A stretch of 64,000 nt of DNA from NCBI RefSeq assembly GCF_900142125.1, contig NZ_FQZT01000001.1:1-64000 (forward strand), in the 5' to 3' direction. This document shows, one piece after another, positions 1 through 9,744 of this stretch. The position numbers and the translations under genes are program-made. Position 1 is the stretch's first letter. Every line of letters begins with the position of its first letter. The notes beneath the pieces are model-generated. The model had not been told where the DNA came from. It saw only the letters and a program-made list of their open reading frames with translations, and did not search any database. This stretch comes from Malonomonas rubra DSM 5091 (GTDB lineage Bacteria; Desulfobacterota; Desulfuromonadia; Desulfuromonadales; Geopsychrobacteraceae).

Positions 1-51
1 TTGAATCGCCCCGGGATTGTCGGAGACTCCAAACTTTGAGAGTATGGGGTC

Positions 52-1265
<1,214 letters not shown>

Positions 1266-1305
1266 CTCAAACGAAAACTGTCTCCGGGAAAACCGGGGCG
1301 ATTCA

Positions 1306-1465
1306 GATTTACTTTACTATCAAGCACCTCTATATTTGCCTTACTTTCCATACAAAGAACCTGAAAACTCTCGACAACCTTTTGCGGTAAATAGTTGTCT
1401 TTGGCAACACAAACGCTAGGCAGAACATATAAGAGGATAGCCGTTATAATTAGCAGCCTTCTCAT
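1306..1465 (-). pseudogene. small secreted-protein gene truncated by the IS element
   Basis: Reading leftwards from an ATG at 1465, 53 native codons start with a signal-peptide-like sequence (MRRLLIITAILLYVLPSVCV, then AKDNYLPQKV) before the frame runs into the right end of the IS at 1305. The rest of the gene is not in the window and should lie left of the IS. The start overlaps the stop of the upstream small membrane-protein gene (TGATG), indicating a translationally coupled pair. Product unknown; a short periplasmic or lipobox-less exported protein is likely. Confidence 0.6.
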
Positions 1466-1644
1466 CACATTACCGCCTTTAACATTACCCAAAAGCCATA
1501 AGTAGGAATAAAGAGAGACAACACAACATCCCACTTATCTCCAAATATAATCGCAAGTGGCAAACTACCAATATATGCGATCATAAAAAAAATCATAAAT
1601 GTACCACTAAACAACTGCCCCAACCCCTCTTTTGCACCTGACAT
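1465..1644 (-). CDS. small hypothetical membrane protein
   Basis: 59 residues starting at the ATG (MSGAKEGLGQL) that has GGAGG six bases upstream; a GTG four codons earlier is less likely because it is where the ribosome-binding site itself lies. Two hydrophobic helices are predicted, about residues 13-33 and 37-57, so it is probably an inner-membrane protein with two passes. The stop overlaps the ATG of the IS-truncated secreted gene. No family is recognised. A terminator-like hairpin sits directly upstream (1677-1713), which may insulate or attenuate it. It lies in AT-rich island DNA. Confidence 0.6.
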   Translation of the reverse strand: MSGAKEGLGQLFSGTFMIFFMIAYIGSLPLAIIFGDKWDVVLSLFIPTYGFWVMLKAVM

Positions 1645-1676
1645 ACATACCTCCACAGTTATCTTTGGCTACAAAC

Positions 1677-1713
1677 AAAAAAAGCCGTTACCACCCTTAC
1701 AGGCAGCAACGGC
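1677..1713 (-). terminator. intrinsic terminator or attenuator upstream of the small membrane gene
   Basis: On the minus strand a hairpin with GCCGTT/AACGGC outer arms and a CTGCC/GGTGG inner stem (1684-1713) is followed by seven Ts. It lies only about 33 bases before the start of the 59-residue gene, so it either ends a transcript from the right or controls readthrough into this gene. No gene is visible between 1714 and the integrase stop that it would obviously terminate. Confidence 0.6.
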
Positions 1714-2108
1714 AAGCGTTATCATTTATGTCTATCGGCTCCCCCCATACTTTAAATATATCTCAAACCAATTGAATATACTAGCTTTTATCTATACTAA
1801 GGATATCAAACATGCCCTGCTTCCCCATTGCCACAATCAACTAAGCATTAATTTTGCTTTCCCCCATACGGCACCTAGCAGAACAAATATTAATAACTAG
1901 ATATCGGACACTTAGGATTACCCCACCCTATTAGTATAAAGAAAGCTACACATTCAGACGTCCATATGTACCCACAAAACAGTCACTTGTGCAATTTGTG
2001 GTATCTGTATCAAAAAAGCACATAAAGGCAACGGACTGCTATAAACAAAAGAACAATATCATTATCAATTCAACAACTTACACTATATCTATATCTTCTT
2101 AAATATCA
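1714..2108. other. AT-rich intergenic stretch of the island
   Basis: Nearly 400 bp of AT-rich sequence with no credible reading frame, no RNA gene recognised and no copy of the ssrA 3' end. Together with 1306-1676 its composition differs visibly from the more GC-rich core genes to the right of the tmRNA gene. Confidence 0.5.
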
Positions 2109-3551
2109 TCATTTCCAAACAGGTATCTTATCAACAGCACCCTTTAGTACCGAAATAGACCTCTCTCCAATATATAGCGAAGTGACCACATTCTCAGGAG
2201 AGTGTCCCAATAGAGCTCCGATAAGCTCTTCCGATACTGATTGCTCAGATAGCTTGCTAGCAAAACTTTTACGTATTGAATGGAAGACTACCTTCTTCTC
2301 CTTGGTTATATGTTTTCTCAAATACCGTCCAAAAACTTTACCGTATGCGGAACCATAGCCATGGCCGTTATTCTGCAATGCAGGAAACATCCGCTCTCCG
2401 TCTTGCTTATCAACATACTGTGTCAGCCCTAAACGAACTAACTCTGAGTGAACTGGAACCTTGCGGATACTGGTATCAGTCTTGACCTTTTTGTTTCCAT
2501 CATCATTAACAGACAGGCAAAGAACCCCATCGACCTCTAACAAATCACTTTTATGAAGTTGGCAGACTTCATCTATCCTAAGGCCAGAGTATAAAGAAAT
2601 TATAGGTATCCACCCACGGTAGTCGAGTGGCTTTCCTTTTGAATACCATGGAGATTCTAGCAGTGCTTTGACATTATCTTCACCAAACTCATCCCACCCT
2701 GTACTGCGTTTCAATTCTCTAGACTTCTTCCAGCGAGGAACCCGTGACTTCTCAAGACAATCAGACTCAACAGCAAAGTTGAAAAGAGTACTCAATGAAA
2801 CACAAGTATTGTGTACCGTCTGCTCTGCACGCCCTGAAGCGATCATCTCTTCACGGAAGCTTAAGAAGTCTTGAAGTGTAAAAGCATTTATCATCCTATC
2901 TCCTAAAATTTCGATGAAATGCTTATGCTTGCTCTTTTCGGAACTGATTGTTTTAGGTGCTCTTTCTTGAGCCATCATACTTTTTATTCTTAGCTCGCAC
3001 AGTTCAGATAGCAGCATGCCGCCACTAGCAGACTCCGCCACAGGGCGCGGCACCCCAGCGCCCATAGCGTGGGCAGGATCGGCCAGAGATCGTCCCTCAG
3101 AGGGCAAATTAGAGCGTCCGTACCGACCGGGCGACCGCCTCGAATAGCCCGCTGCCCTTAGAAGCTCAGAGCTCAAAAGAACAATGTCCATTGGGTCGAT
3201 GTCATTTCGATTTTCCAGAAGCCTCTGAGCATGCATACCAGCAGTGGTAGGCATAAGAGTTCCATCACCTTGCGCCATCTGTCTATGCTGTTCTTCAGTC
3301 AATGAATCATAAAATTGATCAACGAGCTGTTGTATTTCGGCTGGACTTAAAGCCATGTACCGTATCCTCCTAAATAAAGACTTGGCCATGAGTCTACATT
3401 GATCAGCAGCATCCTTACTAACGAATTGTCTTTTGATCTCTGTGATGTGAAAGAAATTTCTTGCGTAGGTGGGAACTGCAATACGTAGAAGGGGCACGGC
3501 ATATCTCCTTTCTGCAAGGTACAGAAAAGAACCGTAACCCCTTGTTTTCAC
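2109..3551 (-). CDS. tyrosine recombinase / island integrase
   Basis: 480 residues. The N-terminus (MKTRGYGSFLYL...) resembles the N-terminal domain common in island integrases; a SAM-like core-binding domain follows at about 190-290 and the catalytic domain at about 290-480. Catalytic residues are all visible: R325 (SGLRIDEVCQL), probably K357, H424 and R427 (HSIRKSF), H450 (GALLGHSPE) and Tyr460 (TSLYIG). The start is a GTG at 3551, only 11 bases beyond the last base of the tmRNA gene, with no recognisable ribosome-binding site. It presumably integrated the island into ssrA. The other attachment repeat is not within the window. Confidence 0.9.
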   Translation of the reverse strand: MKTRGYGSFLYLAERRYAVPLLRIAVPTYARNFFHITEIKRQFVSKDAADQCRLMAKSLFRRIRYMALSPAEIQQLVDQFYDSLTEEQHRQMAQGDGTLMPTTAGMHAQRLLENRNDIDPMDIVLLSSELLRAAGYSRRSPGRYGRSNLPSEGRSLADPAHAMGAGVPRPVAESASGGMLLSELCELRIKSMMAQERAPKTISSEKSKHKHFIEILGDRMINAFTLQDFLSFREEMIASGRAEQTVHNTCVSLSTLFNFAVESDCLEKSRVPRWKKSRELKRSTGWDEFGEDNVKALLESPWYSKGKPLDYRGWIPIISLYSGLRIDEVCQLHKSDLLEVDGVLCLSVNDDGNKKVKTDTSIRKVPVHSELVRLGLTQYVDKQDGERMFPALQNNGHGYGSAYGKVFGRYLRKHITKEKKVVFHSIRKSFASKLSEQSVSEELIGALLGHSPENVVTSLYIGERSISVLKGAVDKIPVWK

Positions 3552-3562
3552 TACGTGTGAAT

Positions 3563-3916
3563 TGGTGGAGGTGGCGGGAATCGAACCCGCGTCCGAAAGC
3601 TTTCCACGTAAGGCTTCTACATGCGTAGTCTGTGTATTGAATTAACCGGGTGAAGCTCCCACAGACAGGATATCCAACCGGCGAGTCTGCTTAAGTTTCG
3701 CCTCAGCGCCACAGACACTCGCTGAAACTATCCCACTTCTTGTACGTTCCATACTCTACATGGGCGATAAAGCATGAAACGTGGTCGCTTAATTAAGCGG
3801 CCAGTGCGTAACTAACGTCAGAGTCTGCGTTTAGTTATAGTTGGGCTTTTTACGAGGCCAGCCCACCTCGGCATGCCACCTTCGTTTCCGTCCCCCGTCG
3901 AAACCTTGACACCCCC
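3563..3916 (-). ncRNA. ssrA: tmRNA (transfer-messenger RNA)
   Basis: The 354-nt mature RNA runs from GGGGGTGTCAAGG (5' end at 3916) to an encoded CCA (3563-3565). The acceptor arms GGGGGTG and CACCTCC pair, and the T-arm GGTTCGATTCC is present. The tag reading frame begins at the GCA resume codon at 3828 and encodes ADSDVSYALAA followed by TAA (3793-3795). The C-terminal ALAA is the protease-recognised degron. The tag is nearly identical to the ADTDVSYALAA that I recall for Desulfuromonas acetoxidans. Its partner smpB is immediately upstream on the same strand. The 3' end is the attachment site of the neighbouring integrase. Confidence 0.97.
3796..3828 (-). other. tmRNA proteolysis-tag reading frame
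   Basis: Eleven codons, A-D-S-D-V-S-Y-A-L-A-A, then a TAA stop. Read directly from the tmRNA sequence; the resume codon is GCA. Confidence 0.93.
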
Positions 3917-3958
3917 TTTTATTTATTTTTCAGTTAGTTAAATTGTCGACCTAGAAGT

Positions 3959-3987
3959 ATTATCTCATTTTTCCAGGCACATTCCAA
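3959..3987 (-). promoter_or_regulatory. putative ssrA promoter
   Basis: On the minus strand TTGGAA (3987-3982) and GATAAT (3964-3959) are separated by 17 bases, a fair sigma-70 match. Initiation would fall about 35-40 bases before the mature tmRNA 5' end, as expected for a precursor that is trimmed. The site overlaps the very end of the smpB intergenic region. Confidence 0.5.
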
Positions 3988-3988
3988 G

Positions 3989-4444
3989 CTATCTATAAGC
4001 TTGCTTCATCGCTTTCGACATTTCCCGATCAGCTTCTTTCTGCTTGATTGTCTGTCGCTTGTCGTGCAATTTCTTCCCGCGCCCGATGCCGATTTCCAGT
4101 TTGATGTAGTTGCGTTTAAAATAGAGCTTGGTCGGCACCAAGGCTAAACCTTTCTGTTCCGTCAGGCGAATCAGCTTGTCGATTTCGGCATGATGCAGAA
4201 GCAGTTTACGCATCCGGGTTGGATCATGATTTTCCCGGTTGCCGAAATCATAAGGGCTGATATTCATATTATTGATAAAGACTTCACCGTCCTTGATTCG
4301 ACAGAATGATTCCTTCAGGTTGACCTTGCCCAGTCGGATCGATTTCACTTCGGTTCCCGTCAGAACGATACCAGCCTCAAAGGTGTCATCTATAAAATAA
4401 TCGTGATAGGCTTTTTTATTTGTTGCAATAATTTTAACGCCCAT
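3989..4444 (-). CDS. smpB: SsrA-binding protein SmpB
   Basis: 151 residues from the ATG at 4444 ([18 protein letters not shown]); a TTG five codons upstream overlaps the preceding stop (TTGA) and is an alternative start. The hallmark SmpB sequence is complete: [18 protein letters not shown] near residue 35, [18 protein letters not shown] near 110-125, and the basic tail [16 protein letters not shown]. It binds tmRNA and delivers it to stalled ribosomes; ssrA follows 72 bases downstream on the same strand, so partner RNA and protein are co-located. Confidence 0.97.
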   Translation of the reverse strand: MGVKIIATNKKAYHDYFIDDTFEAGIVLTGTEVKSIRLGKVNLKESFCRIKDGEVFINNMNISPYDFGNRENHDPTRMRKLLLHHAEIDKLIRLTEQKGLALVPTKLYFKRNYIKLEIGIGRGKKLHDKRQTIKQKEADREMSKAMKQAYR

Positions 4445-4455
4445 ACAACGTCCGT

Positions 4456-4896
4456 TCAACCGGCCTGTTTTGCAATAATGCGCGGCATGAAGGCTTCACG
4501 CTTCAAGCGCATGGTCGCCAGTCTGATTAAAATGAAGGTGACCACCAGAAAAGCGACCGCTGTCAATGCGGACATCAACGAAGGATCGATTCCCAACGAA
4601 GCTCTTTTGCCAACACTTTCACCGATCAGGGCACCAATCAATAGCCCTATTATCGGAACGATGTAAAGCATAAAAGAAGACTGCAGAAAGTGTTTTGTGC
4701 TGGCAACAACCTTAACCTGATCGCCAACCTGTGCACGAATCATATTAATTGCATCAACCAGCATGGTTTCACTGTTGTCACCCATCGAACAAGCCCCTGA
4801 GGATGGGCAATGTTCGCAGGCACTGTTTCGCTTACACATGACAACAGCGATCCGCTGTTCTTTCAATTCGACAACTGTTCCGACTTCTTCAATCAT
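4456..4896 (-). CDS. RseC / SoxR-reducing-system family membrane protein
   Basis: 146 residues. Four cysteines cluster near the N-terminus ([20 protein letters not shown], residues about 20-39), a pattern of RseC-family proteins, and two transmembrane helices follow at about 74-90 and 101-122. Members of this family act with Rnf-type membrane electron transport or modulate envelope stress sigma factors; which role applies here is not shown. Its stop overlaps a possible TTG start of smpB, so the two are probably co-transcribed. Confidence 0.8.
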   Translation of the reverse strand: MIEEVGTVVELKEQRIAVVMCKRNSACEHCPSSGACSMGDNSETMLVDAINMIRAQVGDQVKVVASTKHFLQSSFMLYIVPIIGLLIGALIGESVGKRASLGIDPSLMSALTAVAFLVVTFILIRLATMRLKREAFMPRIIAKQAG

Positions 4897-4909
4897 TCAG
4901 ACACATCTT

Positions 4910-6172
4910 TCAAACCAACATCGTTTGCCCCTGATGGACAACCTGCAGGATATTCTCTGTAACGCCAGGAGCAACAAGATAATCATAAAGTTCATTTTCA
5001 GCAACAGAAGAATCAATGTGAATCACTTGAAAGCTGCTATCTTTTCCTTTTTCCAGCGAACCGAGCCGTTTGTCGACCCCCAGCACTTCCGCGCCATGCC
5101 GTGTCGCCATTCGCAACAAGCTCGGCGCATCAATGGCTCCAGCAAACCAGCTGTGGGCAAAAGCAGCTTCATCCCAAATTGACAAGCTATCATTACTTGC
5201 GAGGCTGTCGGTACCAAGGCAAAGCTTGATGCCAGCACGCATGAGTTGTTGAACCGGAGCCTTTCCAACGGAGAGCTTGGCGTTGGAACGCGGACAGAGC
5301 GCAAGCGCCATTTTTTTCGATTTTAAAAGGTCAATTTCTTTATCAACTAACTGGACACCATGGACTAGCAAGTTTCCTGGAAACAGTCCCCCCTGACTTT
5401 GCAGATAAGCTGCTGGCCTGAGGCTGCTCCCATCAGGCACCAGATATTCCCAACCAACAAAGGGATAGAGTTTCTCTGCCAAATCCCCCCTGCCCTGTTG
5501 GATAAACTCCACCTCAGCAGGCGACTCCGCAAGATGAGTGCTACAAGGCAGTCCTTGGCGCCGACATTTGCTGAAAATGTCCTGCAGGTACTCTGAACTT
5601 ATTGTGTAGGGAGAATGCGGTGACAAACCGAAGCGTAAATTGCCGACCTGCTCTTCTGCCAGGACAGAACGCAGCTCCTGCCGAACTTTACTGATGATGC
5701 CCGGATCGTGACCGAGGCTTTCCAGGTAAACGATGCCTTGAAGAGTCGACTTTTTGTAAGCTTTGCGGCAAGCGTACTGCGATAGAATATCTCCGACAGC
5801 GCCTGTTCCTGCTGCAAGGGAAAGACGGATGCCGTTTTCAATCGATTGGTGGTAATCCTTTTTTCCCAGTGACCGCTTAACCCGGATTAACTTGAGAATC
5901 CAATCGACAAAATCGTTCAGCTTTTCCGTTTCACCAGCTTTTCCAGCCCAGACAGGAAAATCGGTCAACTCCAAGTGAGTATGAGCATTAATCAGCAACG
6001 GCGTAATGACCGCTTCCGCATACTCGACAACATCAGCTGCCGGGAACTCATGCCGTAACTGCTTTAAAGAGCCGACAGCGGCTATTTCACCGTCCAGATC
6101 GAGCAACGCCCCACCGGCAATCGGCGGGGCGTCTATTGGAAGCAGATATTTCGCGCTGTAAATTGTGGCCAA
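4910..6172 (-). CDS. metal-dependent amidohydrolase / deaminase of the TRZ-ATZ type
   Basis: 420 residues. The metal ligands of the amidohydrolase fold are in place: H64 and H66 in NAHTHLEL, a His in SPHSPYTIS and STHLAES, LVHGVQL, and the Asp in GTDSLASND. The family deaminates adenosine-type or triazine substrates; S-adenosylhomocysteine, methylthioadenosine and aminodeoxyfutalosine (menaquinone) deaminases share this pattern. Because dissimilatory anaerobes of this group often use the futalosine route, a menaquinone role is possible, but no mqn gene is nearby. It lies 13 bases upstream of the RseC-like gene and 17 bases downstream of panP. Confidence 0.8.
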   Translation of the reverse strand: MATIYSAKYLLPIDAPPIAGGALLDLDGEIAAVGSLKQLRHEFPAADVVEYAEAVITPLLINAHTHLELTDFPVWAGKAGETEKLNDFVDWILKLIRVKRSLGKKDYHQSIENGIRLSLAAGTGAVGDILSQYACRKAYKKSTLQGIVYLESLGHDPGIISKVRQELRSVLAEEQVGNLRFGLSPHSPYTISSEYLQDIFSKCRRQGLPCSTHLAESPAEVEFIQQGRGDLAEKLYPFVGWEYLVPDGSSLRPAAYLQSQGGLFPGNLLVHGVQLVDKEIDLLKSKKMALALCPRSNAKLSVGKAPVQQLMRAGIKLCLGTDSLASNDSLSIWDEAAFAHSWFAGAIDAPSLLRMATRHGAEVLGVDKRLGSLEKGKDSSFQVIHIDSSVAENELYDYLVAPGVTENILQVVHQGQTMLV

Positions 6173-6189
6173 ATCAACTATCCATCGAA

Positions 6190-7848
6190 CTAACAGGCTT
6201 GACGCTGTTCAAAATCACTGAAAATATTTTTTACATCTTGAAGTAACTGTTGAATTTCTTTGCCTTGTACGATAGCACATTGTTCTTCAAGCACGGCAGA
6301 TAAAATTTCATCCGTTGTCAGCGGGTTGGCCAGTACCACCCGGAACACGGTCAGGGTCTCGTCGCAGTAGGCTTTGGCCCGCAGGCTCGTTCTCGACACA
6401 AACGACTTGCCCGCTTCCCGTTGATGCTTCTGCACCAGTCGCGTGACCTGATCGAGCAGCTGGTTTGCTTTACTGACTTGCTCGGCAGATCCCTGTGACA
6501 TGGCGAGCTGCAGCCAACTCGGGTTGTAGCGATAGGTCAAAATGTTCAGTTCCGGTTCGCTGATCAGTTCGAAATCGGGGTGCTGGTTGACTTTCTCGGC
6601 AAACATCTTCGCCTTTTCTATCCCCATATCGATCAAAAGCTCATAACCTTTACGGCCGATGATTGACAAACCGGCATGTACCAGCATCGACTTGCCCGGG
6701 CGGGAGCCTTCCAGTGTATGGCTACCGAGATCCTTTGATCCATGCCGGAGGATATAAGCGGCATGATGCTCGATTGCCGAGAGTGCTGTCGGATCTTTAA
6801 ACAGCACCATCCCTGCCCCCATCGGCACGTAAAGTTGCTTGTGCGCATCGATCGTTACAGAATCTGCACGTTCTATCCCGCTGAGCAAGTGTCTGTACTT
6901 TTCGGAAAACAGTGTTGGTCCGCCCCAGGCTGCATCAACGTGAAAATGGCAACCAATTTCTGAGGCAAAATCTGCCATCTCGTTAAGCGGATCGACGTTG
7001 CCGGTTTCGGTCGTTCCGGCAATTCCAACCAGCGCGATTGGACGAATGCCCTTCTCTTTGAGCAGAGCATACTGGTAACGAAGCTGCTTCATATCGATGC
7101 GATTGTTTTCATCGGTATCGACAGCGATCAGGTTTTCACGTCCGAGACCAAGAACATCAATCGCTTTGCCAAGAGAGTAGTGCCCACGGCGAGAAACCAG
7201 CACCGCCAGGCCGTTGCACTGCAAGTGCTGCATGGCTCTGAACAAGCCTTCTTGCGCAATACCCTTGAAATCGCCAGAAGGTCCAAGAAGACGGTTGCGA
7301 GCCGCCCAGAGAGCCGTGATATTGGCGATCGTGCCACCCGAGCAGAATGCGCCAAGTGCATACTGGCTTTTGTGGATCCACTCCGGGTAAAAGTTGTCAT
7401 CAAAATTGTAGATCAGTCGATGCAGCATCGCCAGGACCTGCCGTTCCATGGGCGTGAACGCCTTGGAAGTCTCGACTTTAACCACGTTCTGGTTAAGTGC
7501 GATCATGATCCGTGACAGCGGCAGCATGAAATAGGGCAAAGCCGACGTCATGTGACCGACAAAGCTTGGCGCTGCAGTGTGAACAGACTGTGCGACCAGC
7601 TTGTCTTTGACGAATTCAGTGTATTCAGAAACGAAGGTTGGCTCTTCCGGGATACACGGATTGGTGAAATCTTTCTCGATTTCTTCCATCTCGCGCTGCA
7701 GGGCAACAACGTGTTCCTGCAGGAAACCGGTCACGTTGTCGGTAATGGCGTGATCAATCTGCCCGAGAGTGGAATCGGGCGCTTCAGGAACGGTAAAAAT
7801 GCGATAAAGATTCTCCAGGTTGGCCTGGGCCATTTCTTTCTTCGTCAT
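6190..7848 (-). CDS. panP: pyridoxal-dependent aspartate 1-decarboxylase PanP
   Basis: 552 residues from the ATG at 7848 (MTKKEMAQANLENL), chosen because GGAGA lies about 11 bases upstream; a TTG at 7893 overlapping the panC stop would add 15 residues. It is a group II PLP decarboxylase: the cofactor lysine is K337 in DAHKQLYVPMG, with HVDAAWGGP for PLP binding and a large-domain CSGGTIANITALWAAR. Glutamate/aspartate decarboxylases share this fold, but its place directly behind panB and panC points to beta-alanine production for pantothenate, as described for PanP. No pyruvoyl-type panD is seen in the window. Confidence 0.88.
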   Translation of the reverse strand: MTKKEMAQANLENLYRIFTVPEAPDSTLGQIDHAITDNVTGFLQEHVVALQREMEEIEKDFTNPCIPEEPTFVSEYTEFVKDKLVAQSVHTAAPSFVGHMTSALPYFMLPLSRIMIALNQNVVKVETSKAFTPMERQVLAMLHRLIYNFDDNFYPEWIHKSQYALGAFCSGGTIANITALWAARNRLLGPSGDFKGIAQEGLFRAMQHLQCNGLAVLVSRRGHYSLGKAIDVLGLGRENLIAVDTDENNRIDMKQLRYQYALLKEKGIRPIALVGIAGTTETGNVDPLNEMADFASEIGCHFHVDAAWGGPTLFSEKYRHLLSGIERADSVTIDAHKQLYVPMGAGMVLFKDPTALSAIEHHAAYILRHGSKDLGSHTLEGSRPGKSMLVHAGLSIIGRKGYELLIDMGIEKAKMFAEKVNQHPDFELISEPELNILTYRYNPSWLQLAMSQGSAEQVSKANQLLDQVTRLVQKHQREAGKSFVSRTSLRAKAYCDETLTVFRVVLANPLTTDEILSAVLEEQCAIVQGKEIQQLLQDVKNIFSDFEQRQAC

Positions 7849-7889
7849 CTGCCTACCATCTCCAGAACAAATAAATTCAATACCAAGGC

Positions 7890-8741
7890 TCAAGCTGGAA
7901 CGAGAAGAAAACCATTGTCAATCAAACGGGTTTTGCCGATATAAACCGCCAGCAGCAGAACGGAGTCTTGGTCAACAGCACTCTGTTCATGCAGCGTCAG
8001 TTGATGACAGATCTTAATATAGTCGATCCTTGCATCTGGCTGCTTGGCGATATCTTCAGAAATCGTTGAAATGATTTCCGCGCAATCAAGGTCTCCGACA
8101 GCGGCAAGATTGCGCGCAGTTGTCAACGCCTGCGACAGCGCCAACGCCTGTTTGCGCTGTTCAGCTGACAGGTAAACGTTACGCGAACTCATCGCCAGAC
8201 CGTCTTCTTCACGGAAGATCGGCATGCCGACGACCTCAATCGGCATATTCAGATCAAGCACCATCCGGCGGATAACGGCCAACTGCTGAAAATCCTTGTT
8301 GCCGAACAGTGCCACATGCGGCTGAACGATATTGAACAGCTTGCTGACAACTGTTGTCACACCGCGAAAATGGCCAGGTCGGCTGGCACCACATAGACCT
8401 TCGGTGATGTTTTCTACATAAACATAGGTTGCGTAACCTTTGGGGTACATGGCGCTTGCCACCGGGGCGAAGATAATATCAACACCAGCCTCATCAGCTA
8501 ACTCAGCGTCGCGCTGCAAATCACGCGGATAATCTTCGAAATCCTCTCCCTGGCCAAACTGGGTCGGGTTGACAAAAATCGAGAGGACCAGCAGGTCGCC
8601 ACGTTTACGCCCTTCTTCCAGGAGAGAGATATGGCCAGCATGCAGATAGCCCATGGTCGGAACAAAAGAGATCCTGCGCCCTTCGGACCGCTCTGCCAGC
8701 GCTCGCTGCTGCATGGTTTCCGGTGATGTAATGATGTCCAT
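7890..8741 (-). CDS. panC: pantothenate synthetase
   Basis: 283 residues. It joins pantoate and beta-alanine with ATP. The nucleotidyl-transferase signatures are present: PTMGYLHAGH (HxGH at about 34-37) and the KMSKS-like MSSRNVYLS near 190. It lies 8 bases downstream of panB. Its stop overlaps an in-frame TTG of panP, and the genes appear to form one operon panB-panC-panP on the minus strand. Confidence 0.97.
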   Translation of the reverse strand: MDIITSPETMQQRALAERSEGRRISFVPTMGYLHAGHISLLEEGRKRGDLLVLSIFVNPTQFGQGEDFEDYPRDLQRDAELADEAGVDIIFAPVASAMYPKGYATYVYVENITEGLCGASRPGHFRGVTTVVSKLFNIVQPHVALFGNKDFQQLAVIRRMVLDLNMPIEVVGMPIFREEDGLAMSSRNVYLSAEQRKQALALSQALTTARNLAAVGDLDCAEIISTISEDIAKQPDARIDYIKICHQLTLHEQSAVDQDSVLLLAVYIGKTRLIDNGFLLVPA

Positions 8742-8749
8742 GCTGACCT

Positions 8750-9553
8750 CTATTTAAACGAATGGTCAATGGTCGGGAAATCACCCGATTTGACTTCATC
8801 GATATAATCGCTGATCCCCTGACTGACAGTGCCGGAGATGTCGGCAAAGCGTTTGACGAATTTTGGGGAGTACTTGTCACACAAACCGAGAATATCGTGA
8901 ATCACCAGAACCTGGCCGTCACAGTCGGCTCCAGCTCCAATGCCAATGGTCGGGATCGAAAGCGACTCGGTCACTTCTTTAGCCAGGTCGCGCGGGATGC
9001 CTTCCAGCACAACAGCGAATGCCCCAGCGTCTTCTACCGCCTTGGCGTCGGCAAGAATCTGTTTTGCTTGTTCTTCCTGACGACCCTGCACTTTGAACCC
9101 ACCCATGCGGTGGATCGATTGAGGTGTCAGGCCGATATGGGCAACGACCGGAATATCGATGGCAACAATGGCACCTATGGTTTCGGCAACGGGCTGTCCA
9201 CCTTCCAGTTTGACGGCGTGCGCGCCCGCTTCTTTTACCAAACGACCGGCATTCATCCGCGCTTCGGCAACGCTGACCTGATAGCTCATAAAAGGCATAT
9301 CTGCAATGATCAGGGCCTGCTCGCTTGCCCGAGCCACAGCCTTGGTATGATAGATCATCTCCTCCATCGTCACCGGCAGAGTATTGTCGTAACCGGAAAC
9401 CACTGAACCGACCGAGTCGCCAACCAGAATCATGTCAATTCCAGCCTGATCCATCAACTTTGCAAAGGGATAATCATAGGCCGTCAGCACAGAAATTTTT
9501 TCCCTCTGTTGTTTCATAGCCGCTATGTCGAGTATTGTTTTTTGCTTATTCAC
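8750..9553 (-). CDS. panB: 3-methyl-2-oxobutanoate hydroxymethyltransferase
   Basis: 267 residues from the GTG at 9553 ([16 protein letters not shown]), preceded by AGGAAA seven bases upstream; this matches the usual length of PanB and excludes 18 residues of an upstream-extended frame that would run through the leader hairpin. Signatures: [41 protein letters not shown] and [14 protein letters not shown]. First step of pantoate synthesis. First gene of the pan operon, behind a structured leader and a terminator-like hairpin. Confidence 0.96.
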   Translation of the reverse strand: MNKQKTILDIAAMKQQREKISVLTAYDYPFAKLMDQAGIDMILVGDSVGSVVSGYDNTLPVTMEEMIYHTKAVARASEQALIIADMPFMSYQVSVAEARMNAGRLVKEAGAHAVKLEGGQPVAETIGAIVAIDIPVVAHIGLTPQSIHRMGGFKVQGRQEEQAKQILADAKAVEDAGAFAVVLEGIPRDLAKEVTESLSIPTIGIGAGADCDGQVLVIHDILGLCDKYSPKFVKRFADISGTVSQGISDYIDEVKSGDFPTIDHSFK

Positions 9554-9574
9554 GAGTAATTTCCTAGGCTTAAA

Positions 9575-9609
9575 CAAAAAATGCCCTTCGTCATGAACGA
9601 AAGGCATTT
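9575..9609 (-). terminator. terminator/attenuator hairpin before panB
   Basis: On the minus strand AAATGCC-TTTCGT pairs with ACGAA-GGGCATT and is followed by a T-run (9580-9575). It ends only 22 bases before the panB GTG, so it would stop most transcripts arriving from the right unless prevented. Position and shape fit an attenuator controlled by the leader hairpins at 9652-9731. Confidence 0.7.
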
Positions 9610-9651
9610 ATATATCGAAGAGCAAAAGCTCCGAAGTTGGCGTATCACCTT

Positions 9652-9731
9652 CCGTCCCGGTCTAACGATCCAGGCGGTATCAGTTTTTGCCGACAGGTTT
9701 ACGGCTCCGGTACGAGTCCCGGGCCACCTGT
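9652..9731 (-). promoter_or_regulatory. structured 5' leader of panBCP (candidate riboswitch)
   Basis: Two tandem hairpins on the minus strand. Hairpin 1 (9731-9693): ACAGGT/ACCTGT outer stem, GGC/GCC and CGG/CCG inner stems, apical loop GACTCGTA. Hairpin 2 (9677-9652): CCGCCTGG pairs with CCGGG-A-CGG, leaving one bulged A and the loop ATCGTTAGA. They are followed by the intrinsic terminator at 9609-9575 and then the panB start: the arrangement of a cis-regulatory RNA. The pan RNA motif is known upstream of panB in several phyla; I cannot confirm from memory that this matches its consensus. Confidence 0.55.
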
Positions 9732-9744
9732 TTTAGGCGTTTAC

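Noticed and set aside
9554-9607. N-terminal extension of PanB through the attenuator hairpin
   Set aside because: The added residues do not fit PanB and a GTG with a ribosome-binding site starts the family sequence at 9553.
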